NCBI RefSeq assembly: GCF_963662255.1
Contig: NC_085052.1
Span: 10,933,807 to 10,997,806 of the forward strand
Origin: Cinclus cinclus
Taxonomy: Eukaryota > Chordata > Aves > Passeriformes > Cinclidae
Direction of reading: 5' to 3'
Length of the DNA: 64,000 nt
Below the pieces are notes generated by a model. That model ran no database searches. It saw nothing but the letters and a program-made list of their open reading frames with translations, and was not told the DNA's origin. A program made the translations under genes and the position numbers. This document shows positions 1-13,133 of this stretch, piece after piece (position 1 is the first letter of the stretch; every line of letters begins with the position of its first letter).

Positions 1-3000
1 GATAATGCAGCTCACAGCACATCATTGAAACTACACAGTCAATCAAAAACACACCAGTTAAGTCTTATTCTTTCCTTGTGTGTCCACTTTGGGTGGTTTC
101 ACGCTGATGCAATTCATTGAAAATCCAAATAAGTACAACCCTACACAGAGAAAATTGCATTTGAAGGTTTCCCGGAGACTCAGTGTTGACCAGCACTAAC
201 AGATTACTTTCTCAGCCTTGAAAGAAATATTCAGCACTGTTTTGGCAGTTTTGTCATTCAAGTGGCAGGAAGAATTCAGTTTTCCATTCAGCAGGTGCTA
301 ATACAGTTATATCAAATCCTAAGCATGGGAGAAAATGATCTGTACACACAGACACATGCACGTTGCTCCCAACGTTCCCCCACCTCTTCAAGGCTCAGCA
401 GGAGAAAGGATCTGACATCTGACCTGGGATGTCACAGCCAAGCTGTTATTTCATGCCCTGTAAACCTGTGCCAGATGATTGCATCTTTCCCTCAAGCAGA
501 AGGATGGATAGAAAATATTGGGTCCTCGCTTTTTAACAAACCTTGGGACTCAGTGAGTTTCTCTCTTCAAGCTCCAAATCTGCTGTTTTGTAACTTTTGT
601 GAGCCTTTTCACAGCTTTCCTTCAGTACTGCTGATGATGTGTCTTTAGGCTCAGAATGTTGGTGCTACTGGGAAGAACTCAAATTTCTTTAGGAGGGACA
701 AGAACCAAACCGAGAAGGGCTTACCAGAGAAAATGACACTTAAATGAGGAACATCTGTTCTTTTCAGGCTTAGCCCTTTTTTTGTCAAGAAAATGGGAGC
801 TTGTCAGAGAAGAAAAAAGTTTCTTGGCAGATAAAGGGATGTATTTTTGAATGAGATACCAGCACACTCTTATTATATGGGCCTCAACCATTTTGGAGTT
901 TGGGTCATGATGGTGAAATGTATAAATACTTTTGAAGGCCCCTTTGAAATTCCCTTACCTTGACTCCAGCACTGAGGAACATTGCTGTTTATGTATGATT
1001 ATTTTAAAGTAAACTTAGAGAGGTTTTAGCTTCCTTCAGTCTGTAGGGTTGCAGCTGAACCTTCCAAGCAAGAAGCAGAGGATCCATCCCAGTGGCTGGG
1101 ATGGCCAGATGAGAACAGGAGAAATTAGAGCCTTCCCAAGAGAAGTCATTCCTTGCTTTGAGCAAGGCAAAAAAAGTCTTTTATCTGCAAAGGAGGAAAA
1201 AAGAGAGATTGCTAACAAGCTGAAAAGAAATTACTTGGAAAAGTCTGATTTCTTACAGCAAACTGAAGAAATCTCTACCTAACAGTAGCAACTGTGGGGC
1301 TGGGTCCTGGAATCAGGGTTATCTGATAGCCTCAGAGTTTCTGATAGTAATTCAGTATTGATCACAGAAATAACAGAGGACAGAGGAACCCTCCAGCTGA
1401 GAGACACAGAGCAGTGCTCAAGTTTAAACCTTGCTGTTTCTCATGGAGTTTTGATAGCCTGTACAAAACTGCCTCCTCACCTTTTCTTGTTGTTGACTTA
1501 TTTCTGAAGGCCCCGCTCCACACTCTGCGTGTCCATGCTGCTTCTCCTGCTGAAGATACCCACACGAGGAAAATTGAGTCCATGCAACTTTGAAAGATCC
1601 TTCTCAACTGGGTGAGAGAGACCCAGGCAAAGCCAGAAATCAATATAATAGAGTTGAAGAAATGAAAGCTGGAGATTCATATACCTGATATCTTGATTTT
1701 TCTATTCAAGTGTATCTCTTCTACAGATGACCCCAATCCACTTACCTGCATAGCCTCTTGAAAATGCTACCCAAATGCAGGACAAGCTGGAGATCAGTTT
1801 TCCAACCCCCTTTATACTGTACACATAATTGGTAATTTTGTCATTTGTGCCCGCTTCTAAAATTGTCCATTAAAGTATTTTGAAGTGCTTGGCTTTACTT
1901 CATCCAGAATTGAACTGTAAATCTCATTTATCAAAAATACCTGTGCTAGAACAGACTGATTGTGACAAAAATATTTCAAATTTTCATTGAGCTTGTCAGT
2001 TACAACCATCAATTATTATCACTATTTTTATTGTGGTACATGCTGAAACATAGGAAACTAAGTTTTAAGTTAAAGAATGAATCTGATAATACCCATAATT
2101 TCTATATTAGTGAAATTTTACTACTGCTCTTTTTAGTTAAGAGTTCATAGTAATTTTTAAAAATATTTTTTTTCTCTTAAAAAGTTGAGGGAAAAGGAAA
2201 CAATTCAATAAAATATGATACAATATATAAAATATATCTGAAATACACAAATGTGTATCAGTAATTTTAAAATCAAATTCCAAAAAAACATGCATTTTAG
2301 GAAAAATGACATCTTCTAGATGTCTTAGTATGTCACTGATCTTCTGTATGGCTCTTCCACTTTCCTAAAAGAGAGATGGTTTCTGCATTTCTGATTTTTT
2401 TTTAACACTGCAGTTGGGAATAATATGATCTAGCATGTTGTTTCTGAGCTAATTTCCATACAGAATAAATGATCATTACAACAGAGGATATTCAATATAT
2501 AGTTAAACTTATCACAATATGGCCAGGTTATCCAAAAATATAAATTAGTATACCTCCACTAAATTAAAAAAGCCTGTGTAATTTTATATCAGCAAAGAAG
2601 GTGTATGATGCAGAGTCAAGTTGGTTAAATAACTGTTTTATTGAATAATTTTCTGTATTTTAAAAAAAGGAATAAATTAATTCCTTATTAATACCTTTTC
2701 AGTATGATTCTTAAATAAAATACTTATGAAAGGTCTAAGAGACTCGTCATATTCTGGCTGGATAGAGCAGAGAGTGATGTGACCCTGTGAGCCAGGCAGT
2801 AACACCCCCAACACAATCTGTGTTTGCCTCCTGAGGTGACAAACATCATGAGCACAGCTTAAGTGTAATGATGGGAGAAGCTTTTGTTTTAGCAGCCAAA
2901 CTGTGACAGAGGGCAGCAGGCACAAACTTAATTCTGTCACATCTCCTACTTGCTGTTTAGAAGGGCTTAACATAGCATACAGAGTGTGATGTGCTAAAGC

Positions 3001-6000
3001 ATTGCACTAAAATTCAAAGATGACTAGTTGCATTTTTTTTTCTAGAGTTTTAACCTCTGAAGCATAAATTATACAGAAGAAAAGCAACCTTTGTTTCATA
3101 GGCAGGTGATAAAGCACAGGTAGCAAGGAGCAGTTTGCAGTCAGTTTTATAAAAATCCAGAGATTTAAGTCTCAAGGAGTGTGGCTAGCAACAGTCTCTC
3201 ACAGATCAACAAGATGCAGCCCAGTTGATTCATTTATATTGTGTTAAACAATGCATTACTTACAGTCTGGGAAGGTCTGGAAAGTCCTGCCAAAACGTCA
3301 GGGGCACTTGCTTACACACAAATGGCCTTGTAATATGTTATTGGCTTTCAAAAGGTTAAAAAATGCACCTGCTGCACAAAACAGACAACTGTTCAACCCT
3401 TTTGATCATCAAGTAGACTCTGTTTCATTTTCATTTCATATAGATCCAAAGAAAAGATCAATCCAGAGCTGAATGAACTCCCAGGGCATGTAAGTTACCA
3501 TGGTACTATACCCAAAAAATCACATAAGAAAATGCTTTAAACACTATATATGATGTCCTTTAGGAAAACTCTGAAAAAAATCTGGGGTGCAAATTGGCAT
3601 TAAAACCATGATGGAGTAACTCAGCTGCCCTACCTCTGCATTAGAGTTCTTTCCTTCTTTAACCACTTTTGATTTCAGTCATGAATCCCAGGCTAACTCT
3701 GCAGTACCGGAGGACTCTGCAATATGAAGTTTACATGAAATCTGTCTCTTTTTAACAGAAAAATAAGAATAATTTTTGAAACCCCTTCTATCTGATAAAA
3801 GCAAGTGCTATACATAGAAGTATATCTTCTTCAAGAGAGAAAAGGAAGAATATTCAAAAGAAGATCTCTATCTGATAAAAATAAATGTTATAAAACTTTA
3901 GGGCAGGATCTAAGCTCTGTGCAGATGAATGTTCAGACAGATAAGAAGTCTGTGAAAAAACAAGTTCAACTAGGGAATTCCCTTTGACTTGATATTGATA
4001 GCATTATTGTCAGGAAAACAAGAAATAATGAAAAGTCAAAAGCACAGAGTTAAGAAGCACATTCCCCTAAGCTAGAAGTCTGCTTCCTTTTAAACCTCTC
4101 TAAATAGTCTCTGAGACCCAAATATGATTTGAATTCTAAAAAAACCTGCCAGCTAAATAGCAACACTCAAACCCCCTCTTGCAGCAAATGAGCAGGATGA
4201 ACTCAGACATGGAATCGTGGCCAGGGTCAGAGTTAAGCAAATACATTGGATTTTACCCACAGAACTCAACTCTCATGGTCAATTGAGTCCCCTGGCTCTG
4301 CCTCTATGAAGCATTTTCAGCTACTGAGATCAGGCCAAGAAATGCCTCTCAGTGTTATCTTTGTCTTCAAGTTACCGAAACCCTGACAGTAAAGGGATAA
4401 AATTTTAACTTTGCTTACTGAAATGGGGAATGTGAAGAAAGGGCAATAATATTGCTAAGAATAAAGAGTTTAAAAAACAGATGGTTCTATAAGAGAGGGA
4501 AAAATAAAACCCCTGCTATTGTGACAGGAGCTGCGCAGAAACTGGGTTTGTCAGGTGAGAAAAACCTGTGCAAATTTTGAAATTTTCCATGAAGGAGAGC
4601 TCTACCCAGTGACCAAGAAGAGCAAGAGTGGATTGTGTGGGGTCTTCAGAAACATTTAATTCCAACAAAAATAACAATTTTTTTTAATGTCTTTATGGCT
4701 ATTCAAGATATTAGATATTTATCTACAGGGAAAAAAAAAAACACAGCAAAGTGGGCAAACGGTGATCTCCAAATGAATAAATAAAGCTTCAGAAATTTTA
4801 AGAAGAGACAATGTCTCCTTAGAATCATGCTATTTCCTCTTTAGAGTGGAAATTAAAATGAGCCCAAGTACCTCAGTATTTCAGTGGTATAAAAAATACT
4901 CCTACGGACTCATTGTGGCCCCATCACATTCCCTATGAGTAGCTGTATGAGTAATGCACATTAGATCCAGAAGTTACCATGTATATTGACAGCTTCCAGA
5001 AGTGTTATCAATAAAGAAGATAAAGAATATTTAGTTCTTTTTGGAAGGCACTGGGTGCAGCTCTAGTTCTGTAACTAAGTTTATATCCATGCCACGGTAC
5101 ATATGCTAAACAGGGATCTAGTTATATGCATACTGAGACATATGCAAAAATACCTCAAAATATTAATAAAGTCTTTGAATTTTGCATTGTGAGTGAGAAT
5201 TACAGCATCCTTGATATAAGCCTGGAGTATTGCAGTGACTGATTCCCAGGAAGAACTTTAAACCACAAGTTAAAGTATAGCTAAAGCAGAATGAGAAAGT
5301 AGTATGCAACCTCAATAAAAGAGGAGGTATTAAGGGTAAGACTGCCTAATTGCCCCAAAGAGTTTGTAATTCAGTGGCATGGTCTAATTTTGTCAGTGGC
5401 AAATGTATTTGAGTGGAGGATATATTCATTGAAAAAGCCACTAATTCACAGTGAATGGATTTTAGACCTTTTAACATGTTCCTTGCTATCCTTCAGGCCC
5501 AGCTCAAGTCTCTATCACTAGCTCTTACGAGAAGTTAAAGACAGCTTTATAAAACAAATTGGTTCCCTTTCATTTCAGTGAGACTCAGAGAAAACAAGCA
5601 TTTCATTCCAGGGGAATTTAAGAGTCTTTTTCTTTTTTTTCTCAAAAACTACTTACTTCTACATAGGTGCTAGGAGGCCAAATGAGTTTCATTGCCTTTT
5701 CACACACTTGGAAGTAGGAGTCAAATATAGACCATGAGATAAAGGAATAATGAAAAATGTATTTTGAAGAGATCATCAGAAAGAAATTCATAGGAAAATA
5801 CAGAGTGTATCCTGCTACACTCCAGGAGAACAGATTAAAGCAAGGGCAAAAATAAGATGAATTCACATTCCCCTAAGGCCCACTCCATTTCAACAGAGAC
5901 TGAGCAGCAAAAAGGCCCTGAGGTATAAATTAGAGCAACAGCTGTTCTTAGCTCATGTTCAGCTGCCTGCAGACTCTGTGAAACTCAAGACACCTGAATA

Positions 6001-6935
6001 ACTACTTCAGAAATATTTGAATTCTTTTTTTCTGGGTGATGTGCATCCCAAATCCCAATCAGTCTCTTTTGGGTTCAAACCCTGTGCTGAACATCACTAG
6101 TTAGACACTTCACCCCCCTCCTCGGCTGTCTAGGTGAAGCCACCTTGCACTGCTCAGCAAGGAAAGGGATTGCTTTTGTTAATTGTTCTACTGATGACTC
6201 TATCCCCAGGATAGAGGTAAATGTCTGTCTCCTAACAATAACACTCAAAGGGAAATTTGGGCAGAATGCAAGCCATCTTTGGCTTCCTTGACAGAGAAGA
6301 ATTGACCAGTTTTGTATCAATAACCAGCACTATGGGAGACCAGGATTGCAAGCAACAGATAACACTGAAATTAAGTAGCACAATTGCCACTCTTTATCTC
6401 TGCTTGGTTTGCTTCCGATCAGCCACACAAAGATTGCTGGGGAAAGTCACAGGCTTGCTTAAGCAAAAATCAGGAAACACAGTTAAAATTCCGGCACATT
6501 TCCAACATCAAAGCAGTTTTGTGCCTTGTTTACCTGAACACAACCTGCAAGATGAGGGGTGCTCTGACACTTAGAAATATTGTCCTGTGGAAAACAGCCA
6601 CCCCCTCAGGCTTGTCTTTCCTACTTTATTGCTGCTCTTTTGCATATTCACTTCCTAAGCATCTCTTACCCACATTAGGATATAACTCTTGCTGGCTACC
6701 CAGAAGAATTCTACTGTGCTTAGCTCAGCATTTATCCTGCTTGGTCTTCTGGTTACTGCAGCCTGACTTCATAGTTCTCTGTACTTCATGATGAAAAAGC
6801 CCAAACTTTCCAGCTAAGCAAAAATATTGTGTCTTTGTTTTCCTTTTCAGAACCACCAGATCCTCACTATAGACTGCCAAGCTAAAAGGACAGCTCCTGT
6901 ACATCATCTGACCCACCATGAAATTTGCTTATATC
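1..6935. other. Non-genic unique sequence
   Basis: No gene, RNA gene or recognisable transposon was seen. Open frames are all short (up to 135 codons) and read as random protein. The only internal repetition noted is TCTATCTGATAAAA at 3787-3800 and again at 3867-3880, spaced 80 bp, with some similarity continuing past each copy. An AT-rich stretch at about 2150-2700 has frequent A and T runs. Confidence 0.6.
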
Positions 6936-6980
6936 AAACAAAAAAAAAAAAAACGAAAAAAAAAACAAAAAAACCACAAA
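6936..6980. repeat. A-rich tract (A14-CG-A10-C-A7)
   Basis: Three long A runs are separated by CG and C. It could be the eroded tail of a retroposed sequence ending near 6935, but the 100 bp upstream match no SINE or processed gene I recognise and no target-site duplication was found. Confidence 0.85.
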
Positions 6981-8402
6981 CAGGTATAAGCTTTATCTGC
7001 TTGTGCTTTTTGCTAAGCAAAAATTACTTGGGAAGATCAGCAGGAGCTCAGCTCTTTCCCCATGGTATAATCCACACTTTGATGAATGATTTGAAAGAAG
7101 TGTGTGAGGAAATGTCCGTGCATCTTCCCTGAGATGTTATGGATGGTTTGGAGCAATCCATCATATTGCCAAGGTCAGCTATAGGCCTGTCAACAGCAAC
7201 CCCTTCAAGAATTGTTTCACATCAGTGTGGACCATCTTTTCTTTTTTACCTTGCCACAATATCTCAGGAAATCTCAGTTCAGGTCTTAAGACTGAGGAGA
7301 GAGAGAAAATTCCCCCTCTGAAACCTCAGAAAGGCTCAAGCTATGGCTGTTTTGAGAACATGTAGCCTGGCCAGGCTGAGAACATGTGGCTGAACATGAC
7401 TTAGCTCACATTTACAACAGCAAGGAGATTTTCTTTCTAGTTTGTAGTCATTTATTTAGGATGGGATAGTGTTGGGACAGTAGGTCCTGAGGTGCTACAG
7501 CAAAACTGCAAGAAGAGGGGAGAGAAAGAGCAGATCTGGAATGACAGCAGATGATGCATTTCAGAATCAGCATTACCCAGTGGGAGACACGTGTATCATC
7601 CCAGAAGTGAGAATACAGCACTGAGCTCCCATGAAGTTCAAAACTGGAGCATAAAGGATGCATTGCAGTTTTAATTATGCTATTAAGGTTTCTTTTCAGG
7701 GGAATTACAATCCATTCTCAGGTACTCACAGAAACAGTAAAATCAAGGAATATTTAGGGAGTGGAAGAGTTTTAATACTGGGTGGCAGAGCTCTTACAGG
7801 CTCTAATTTTATTCTGAATAATAGAAATTGTTCCCAAGAGACACTTGCTCAACATCTGAGAAGGATAATATTAATTGCTTCTCCCCAGTTCTAACTTTCA
7901 GGATACTCTTGAGTAAAGCAAGCAACCAGGAACACTATTTTATACTGGCAAAAATTAAACGTACCTGATTTAGTTTCCGGTTGCTCTCTAAATTACCACC
8001 ATTAGCAGAAGCTATTACTATCTGTGCTGATTCTCCCAGCTTTATTCTTCCTAAAGCCTGAGGCTTTATCAATATATTGTGTAAAACCACATGTACAGAA
8101 ACCAGACACCTCAATCTCATGCACGTGTCCATTCATGCATATGCACAAAGTACAGCTGAGCCAACACAAAAGTGTCTGATAAAAGAATAGCACAGATAAT
8201 GTGATCAGTCTGTGACATCTTGAAGTAAATGACAAAATCAAGAGGCAAAGCAAGCATGACACTTAATGAGTAGGCTTCACCATGTCTTATGACCTGTAAA
8301 AAACCTCAGAGTGTTCTTAGACACAAAATAATGTCTACTATAGTCCTTCCTTTCTCCATCTATTCTGACAGCTCTGTGTGGGTGAAAATCTCATTATTTT
8401 AA

Positions 8403-8438
8403 GGGGGGGTAGCAGGGGGTGGACAAGCCAGAGGGGGG
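8403..8438 (+). other. G-rich cluster with quadruplex potential
   Basis: Runs of G7 (8403-8409), G5 (8415-8419) and G6 (8433-8438) lie within 36 bases. G7 can supply two G3 tracts, so four tracts are available, but the last loop would be about 13 bases, which weakens the prediction. There is no promoter or gene start nearby that I can see. Confidence 0.5.
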
Positions 8439-11400
8439 CTTGTAGCTGCTTTATTTGGCTCTGCTCTTTGAAAACCCCTCTTCACCAAACTCTGTGCCCC
8501 CTGGAAGTAGAACAAAGATTAAGAACATCCTTTTCTGCTTCCTCTGTCCATGCTCTTCTGGGGCCCTTCAGCTGAGTGCTTGACCCTGGCTGGCTCCTAG
8601 GACACTCCCCCCACTGTCACTCAGGACATGCCTGCAGCTCCTTTCAGCACAGCTCTGGTGTACTGTCCCAAAGAACCAAGGAGCACTGGGAATATCTGGA
8701 CTGGAGTTGGTAATTTAAACTACTTGCCTGGCACCCATTTTCCTGCTTCTCAGCTATTTCTAGTCCTGACAATGTCCTTCTCTAGCTGCTTAACTCTGTC
8801 TGATCCCTGTTGCTCCTGGGGACACAGGGAAGCTGCCAGGGAGCTGAGTGCACCAATGCTTTAACACATTCTCTTCTCTTGGCTGAGCAGCAGACCTTGG
8901 CCTCATCTCTCAAGATGCAGCATCTTGAGATAGCACCTATTCCCAAGTCCCTGGAAACCAAAAAATGGGCCTCAGATGAGGTTCTCTGGATCAGATTCTT
9001 AAGCAGGGGAATATAATTCTTTCTTACTGATTTTCATTTGTACCTGGGTGGCTCTTCACTTGTAAGGATCTGAGTTTCCACAGCATAATGAGTCCTCACA
9101 GGAAAACAACCTTTCTTCATCTCAAATAAGTCAGCAGTCATCTTTTCATCAACTGTTTGTATCAATGCACAGAGTCAGAAATTAGATATTCTAGATTTTT
9201 TTCTGTCTAAAAAGAGACAGTTTTCAGCCATCTATTTTTTTTCCCCCCTAGGAATTGTTTAGCGTGCAAATGGATACATATGCATGTATAAACACGTGTG
9301 CACATCTACAGGCATATGCAAATACCCAAGCCCATAGTATTGATGCACACATCTTTTTCTGAATTGCAGTAATGTTAAACAGATTCCCTCCAGGGCTTTT
9401 TTCACCACTCTTTTTTACATGTTTGACAGTTTTCCAGGGAATTAGTCTTAATGCTTTATTAGGTATATGTTCTAAATAATTAAATTTGACAATTATGTGG
9501 GAGAAATCTCAAGCAAAAAGGAATTGAAATCTCTGAATGCAAAAAGAAAAATAGTGGGAAGACTCTTTTGCTTTCTTTCTAAGCTACTCTATCACTCCCT
9601 TTGACTGTATCTTCTTTCCCATTAATTGCTCATAATGTTGATATGCAAAATATCAACTCAGCAGGTACATTTCATTTATTGAAACATTATTTGAGAACAA
9701 CTTTATTAAAGATTCAATATGCCAATACAAGATGATACAGTGCATAGCAGCTTGTAACTTGGAAAGCTTTACAGAATGAAACAACACTCAGCAGCAGGCA
9801 AGATGTGGTGTGAATTACAGAAGGAGTGGTGCTAAGCTGGTTCATGGAGAATAAAATAAAAGTGTTCGGATACATGGTCAGCAATGAAGATAGGCAGGAG
9901 CAGGGATACACAGATAATAGAGAAGAAGCTGAGTTTGGTGAGGAGTGGGGAGGAACAGAGAGAGGGGCAAGAAAACTTTCAGGCTGCAGAACATGTGGAG
10001 AAGGCTCTTGGATTCATGGGAAAGTGATACCAAGAAAGGCAAGGGAGTTCTGCTGCTGTAGGGTTTTCTGTCTGACTGAAAGCTATTGTGAAAGGTGAAA
10101 AATATTCCTTTTAGATTTGAGTGTTGGCATCTACTGCAATGACTCCCAGCTCTGCCTCTGAGGGACAGAATTCAGAGCACTCTGACAGTGACGTGTCCTG
10201 GGAAGGACCTGGCTCTCATAAATCGCAAGATCTTCCCTCAGTTAAAGCTCTTGAGAAAGTTCATTGCATAATGCAACAATATGTGTACACCAACAACTGA
10301 GTACCAGCAGAGAAAACACATGAACAGTAGCTGGGGAGAAACATAATGTATAATATTACTTGTAAAGAAAGTTTAGCTGGAGCCAGAACTGAGTTCTGGG
10401 CAAACATTTGCAAATAACACATTGAAATATACCAAGAACAAATCTGTACAAAGCACTAGTAAGCCAAGCTGAAACTTTATCCCCATATCAGTTTGAGTTT
10501 TTTAAAATGCCCTTTTTAAAATATAGGGATCTCCACATTTAATTGCCAATTAAGGATTTCTCAAGTTTTTGTTTACTGTAGAAAAATATCCTTCAAAGGA
10601 TGCTCAGCAAAACAAACCTGACTATTACGACTTCCTGACCTTTTGAAAATAATCCTTGTGAAGTATTTTTTAAAGTCTGTTAACAGAAAATACAAAACTT
10701 TGAAAAATACTGAATAAAATATTTCCACATTCTTCCAGAAAGAGGGAATAATCCATGGTTGGCTCATGCTATTGCCATTTGTGCTTTCCTTTTATACAGT
10801 GAAGATCCTTCTATGCCCCTTGATGCTTCTAGGAGAGATTTTGGCACTTCTCCAGAATTAAAAAAAGTATCAGCATATTTTCTATGGTAAATAAGATTTT
10901 AAGGCACGCTCAAATGTCACTTCCCTCTGTCCTTCCATGCCATCCCATAAATCCAAAGATTCCCCAATGCCATTTGATATTTCAGTATATGCCCTTCTAG
11001 TGTTTCTATCAACCAATCCATCATAAATTACAGCTTTTACTTTATTATTTTGTTTCTTGTCCAGCCTTTTCTCTTACAGAGCCACCATCTTTTGCAGACA
11101 GAAAAAGAACATCCAATAAGTAGGGCAGAAAAATATTAGGCTGAAGGAGAGGGATAGAAGTGAGTGTGGCCCAATGGATGTTTGTAAGCTAAAACATATG
11201 GAACATTCCTGGTTCTGTTTATGAGCATAATTTTCTTGTTTTCATTTGTTCTTGTGCTCACCCTGTGCTCATCTTTAGGCACTTTCTCTCAAGTCTTGCT
11301 TACAGCACACACAGTGCAGCAGAGTCTGGCAACAACGATGCTTCCAGTAGGAAAATGTGTTAATAAAAAAGCTTGTGTGTGTAGGATGTGATGGCTGCTG

Positions 11401-13122
11401 CATCCACCACAAAGTATTTCTTCAGAAAGAAGTTAAGATTGTTTTCTTAGAAACAGATCTCCTGATGGAGGAGCATGTTTTCCATGGCAGGTCCATATCC
11501 CATTTGTTACTTTCCTAAAAAGTTGCTGTTCAACTTCCTGCTACAAATGCCCAGCCTTGAGGAACTGAACTCAGAATGTGAAGAAGCCACGTGGCAAAGG
11601 TTGCTAAAAAGTGACCTGCAGGCATGTTTGTTCAGAGCATGGGTCTCTGTGGAAGGTGAGGGGCTCTGATCAGCTCTTTACTGAGCTCTCACTCACAGGA
11701 AAGCAGAAATGAGCCACCACAGACTCTTACCTGAGCCTGAAAAATAAATGAACAAAATGCTTTCATCAATCTATTTTCTAGGAAGTTCCTTGTAAGGACA
11801 CCTGGATGAACTCAGGCAGTCTGCAAATTTTGGGCCAAGTTCATAATGAAACATTTGACTTTACAAAAGTTTCTAATAAACTTATGAGTATGTAAAACCC
11901 CTTTCTGTGCTCATTTTACCTCATTGTTAGATGGATGCAAAGGCAACAAAATTACATGGGAGAACATGTTCTGCATGTATAAATGCTCATTAACAGAGAC
12001 AAGAAATCAAGAGAAGGCTCAGGAGAGAACTTTGTAATGATTTCCAATCTTATTTGGAGACCCGAGGAAGACTCTTAAGAGCTGTAAGCTGTATTCAGAA
12101 AAATCCATCTTCATGTCAGGAAAGTCCCCAGTCATGAAACTTCAGAGCTTGATGGTGCTTAAGAAAAGTAAGGAAAAAGTTCAGCTCCTGTTGGAATCAG
12201 TGCAATCAGTGCAATGAGCCAAAATCTCTTAAAAGTCTGGATCTTTGTTACAAAAAGAGGTGAATGCATCTCTGATCTCTTTCACACAGTCCTATGGATA
12301 TAACTGAGACATCCATAGATGCAAGTTATTTGCTCCTGTCTTCCTCAAGATGCAGAAGATTGTCTGGGTATATTCACAGAAGGAAATCCTAGGAGAGGTG
12401 GACAGGGCACAAATTGAAAAGACTTCTACACTGCACTCCTGCAGCTCTGGGACAATGAAAATCCCGAAATAGCAGCTCCTGGTCACTGCCTGCCTGCTGT
12501 TTGCTGTCTGCCTGCAGCTAGCTGAGTGGGGTGAGTGTCCTGGGGTATGAAATTACCTGAAGAAATGTCTGTTTTGACGGCTGGATTGGGTGCAAGGGAG
12601 AGCTGGAGAAATTATGTTTAACAAGGGAGCAGCCAGCAGTTAGCACATTCTTACCCCCAACCACAGCAAATTCCCAAATTGAACAAGCACCAGCAAAGCT
12701 CAGCATCACTTCAGTTCCTTTCTAGACTCAGACCCGTCCCTGCCTGCCCAGCACAAAGGGGTTATTTTCTGACAAAAAGAGAAAAGTTAATTACACAATT
12801 TCTCCTGTTCTCTTCCGGATTACACTAGTGCGGTCTAGACTTGCAATTTAGAAAGCAGTTTATAGGCAGCTGCTTGGCAAAGAACAGACATCTTTTTTGT
12901 AGTCCAATACATTTAAATATTTAAAGGCCAGCTGCACAGAGCAATGTCCCACAGCTTTGTCCCTGGGACACGGTGACTCATCCACAGCCGGAGGAACAGG
13001 AATTGGACTTTCTGCCACAAGATGGGGCTCTGCCTGCCCTCTTTCCCCCTACACCCTCTTTTATGCTTTGCTTCCTGCCCTGCATGAAAAATCATTGTTC
13101 CCTTGGTTGTAACGCGTCTCTT

Positions 13123-13133
13123 CCCCCCCCCCC
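13123..13133. repeat. Homopolymer C11 in a pyrimidine-rich tract
   Basis: A C11 run inside a wider CT-rich stretch (13116-13151). The reverse strand is a G-run with quadruplex potential. No gene lies around it. Confidence 0.9.

Noticed and set aside
6071..6082. GGGTTCAAACCC, resembling a tRNA T-arm or box B
   Set aside because: No A box or cloverleaf could be placed upstream on either strand.
6384..6791. 135-codon plus-strand frame
   Set aside because: Reads as random sequence rich in Cys and Leu, has no domain, and overlaps other short frames.
10900..10909. TAAGGCACGC, identical to the first ten bases of miR-124
   Set aside because: The rest of the mature microRNA does not match and no hairpin precursor is visible. 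That precursor is strongly conserved in vertebrates, so this is chance.
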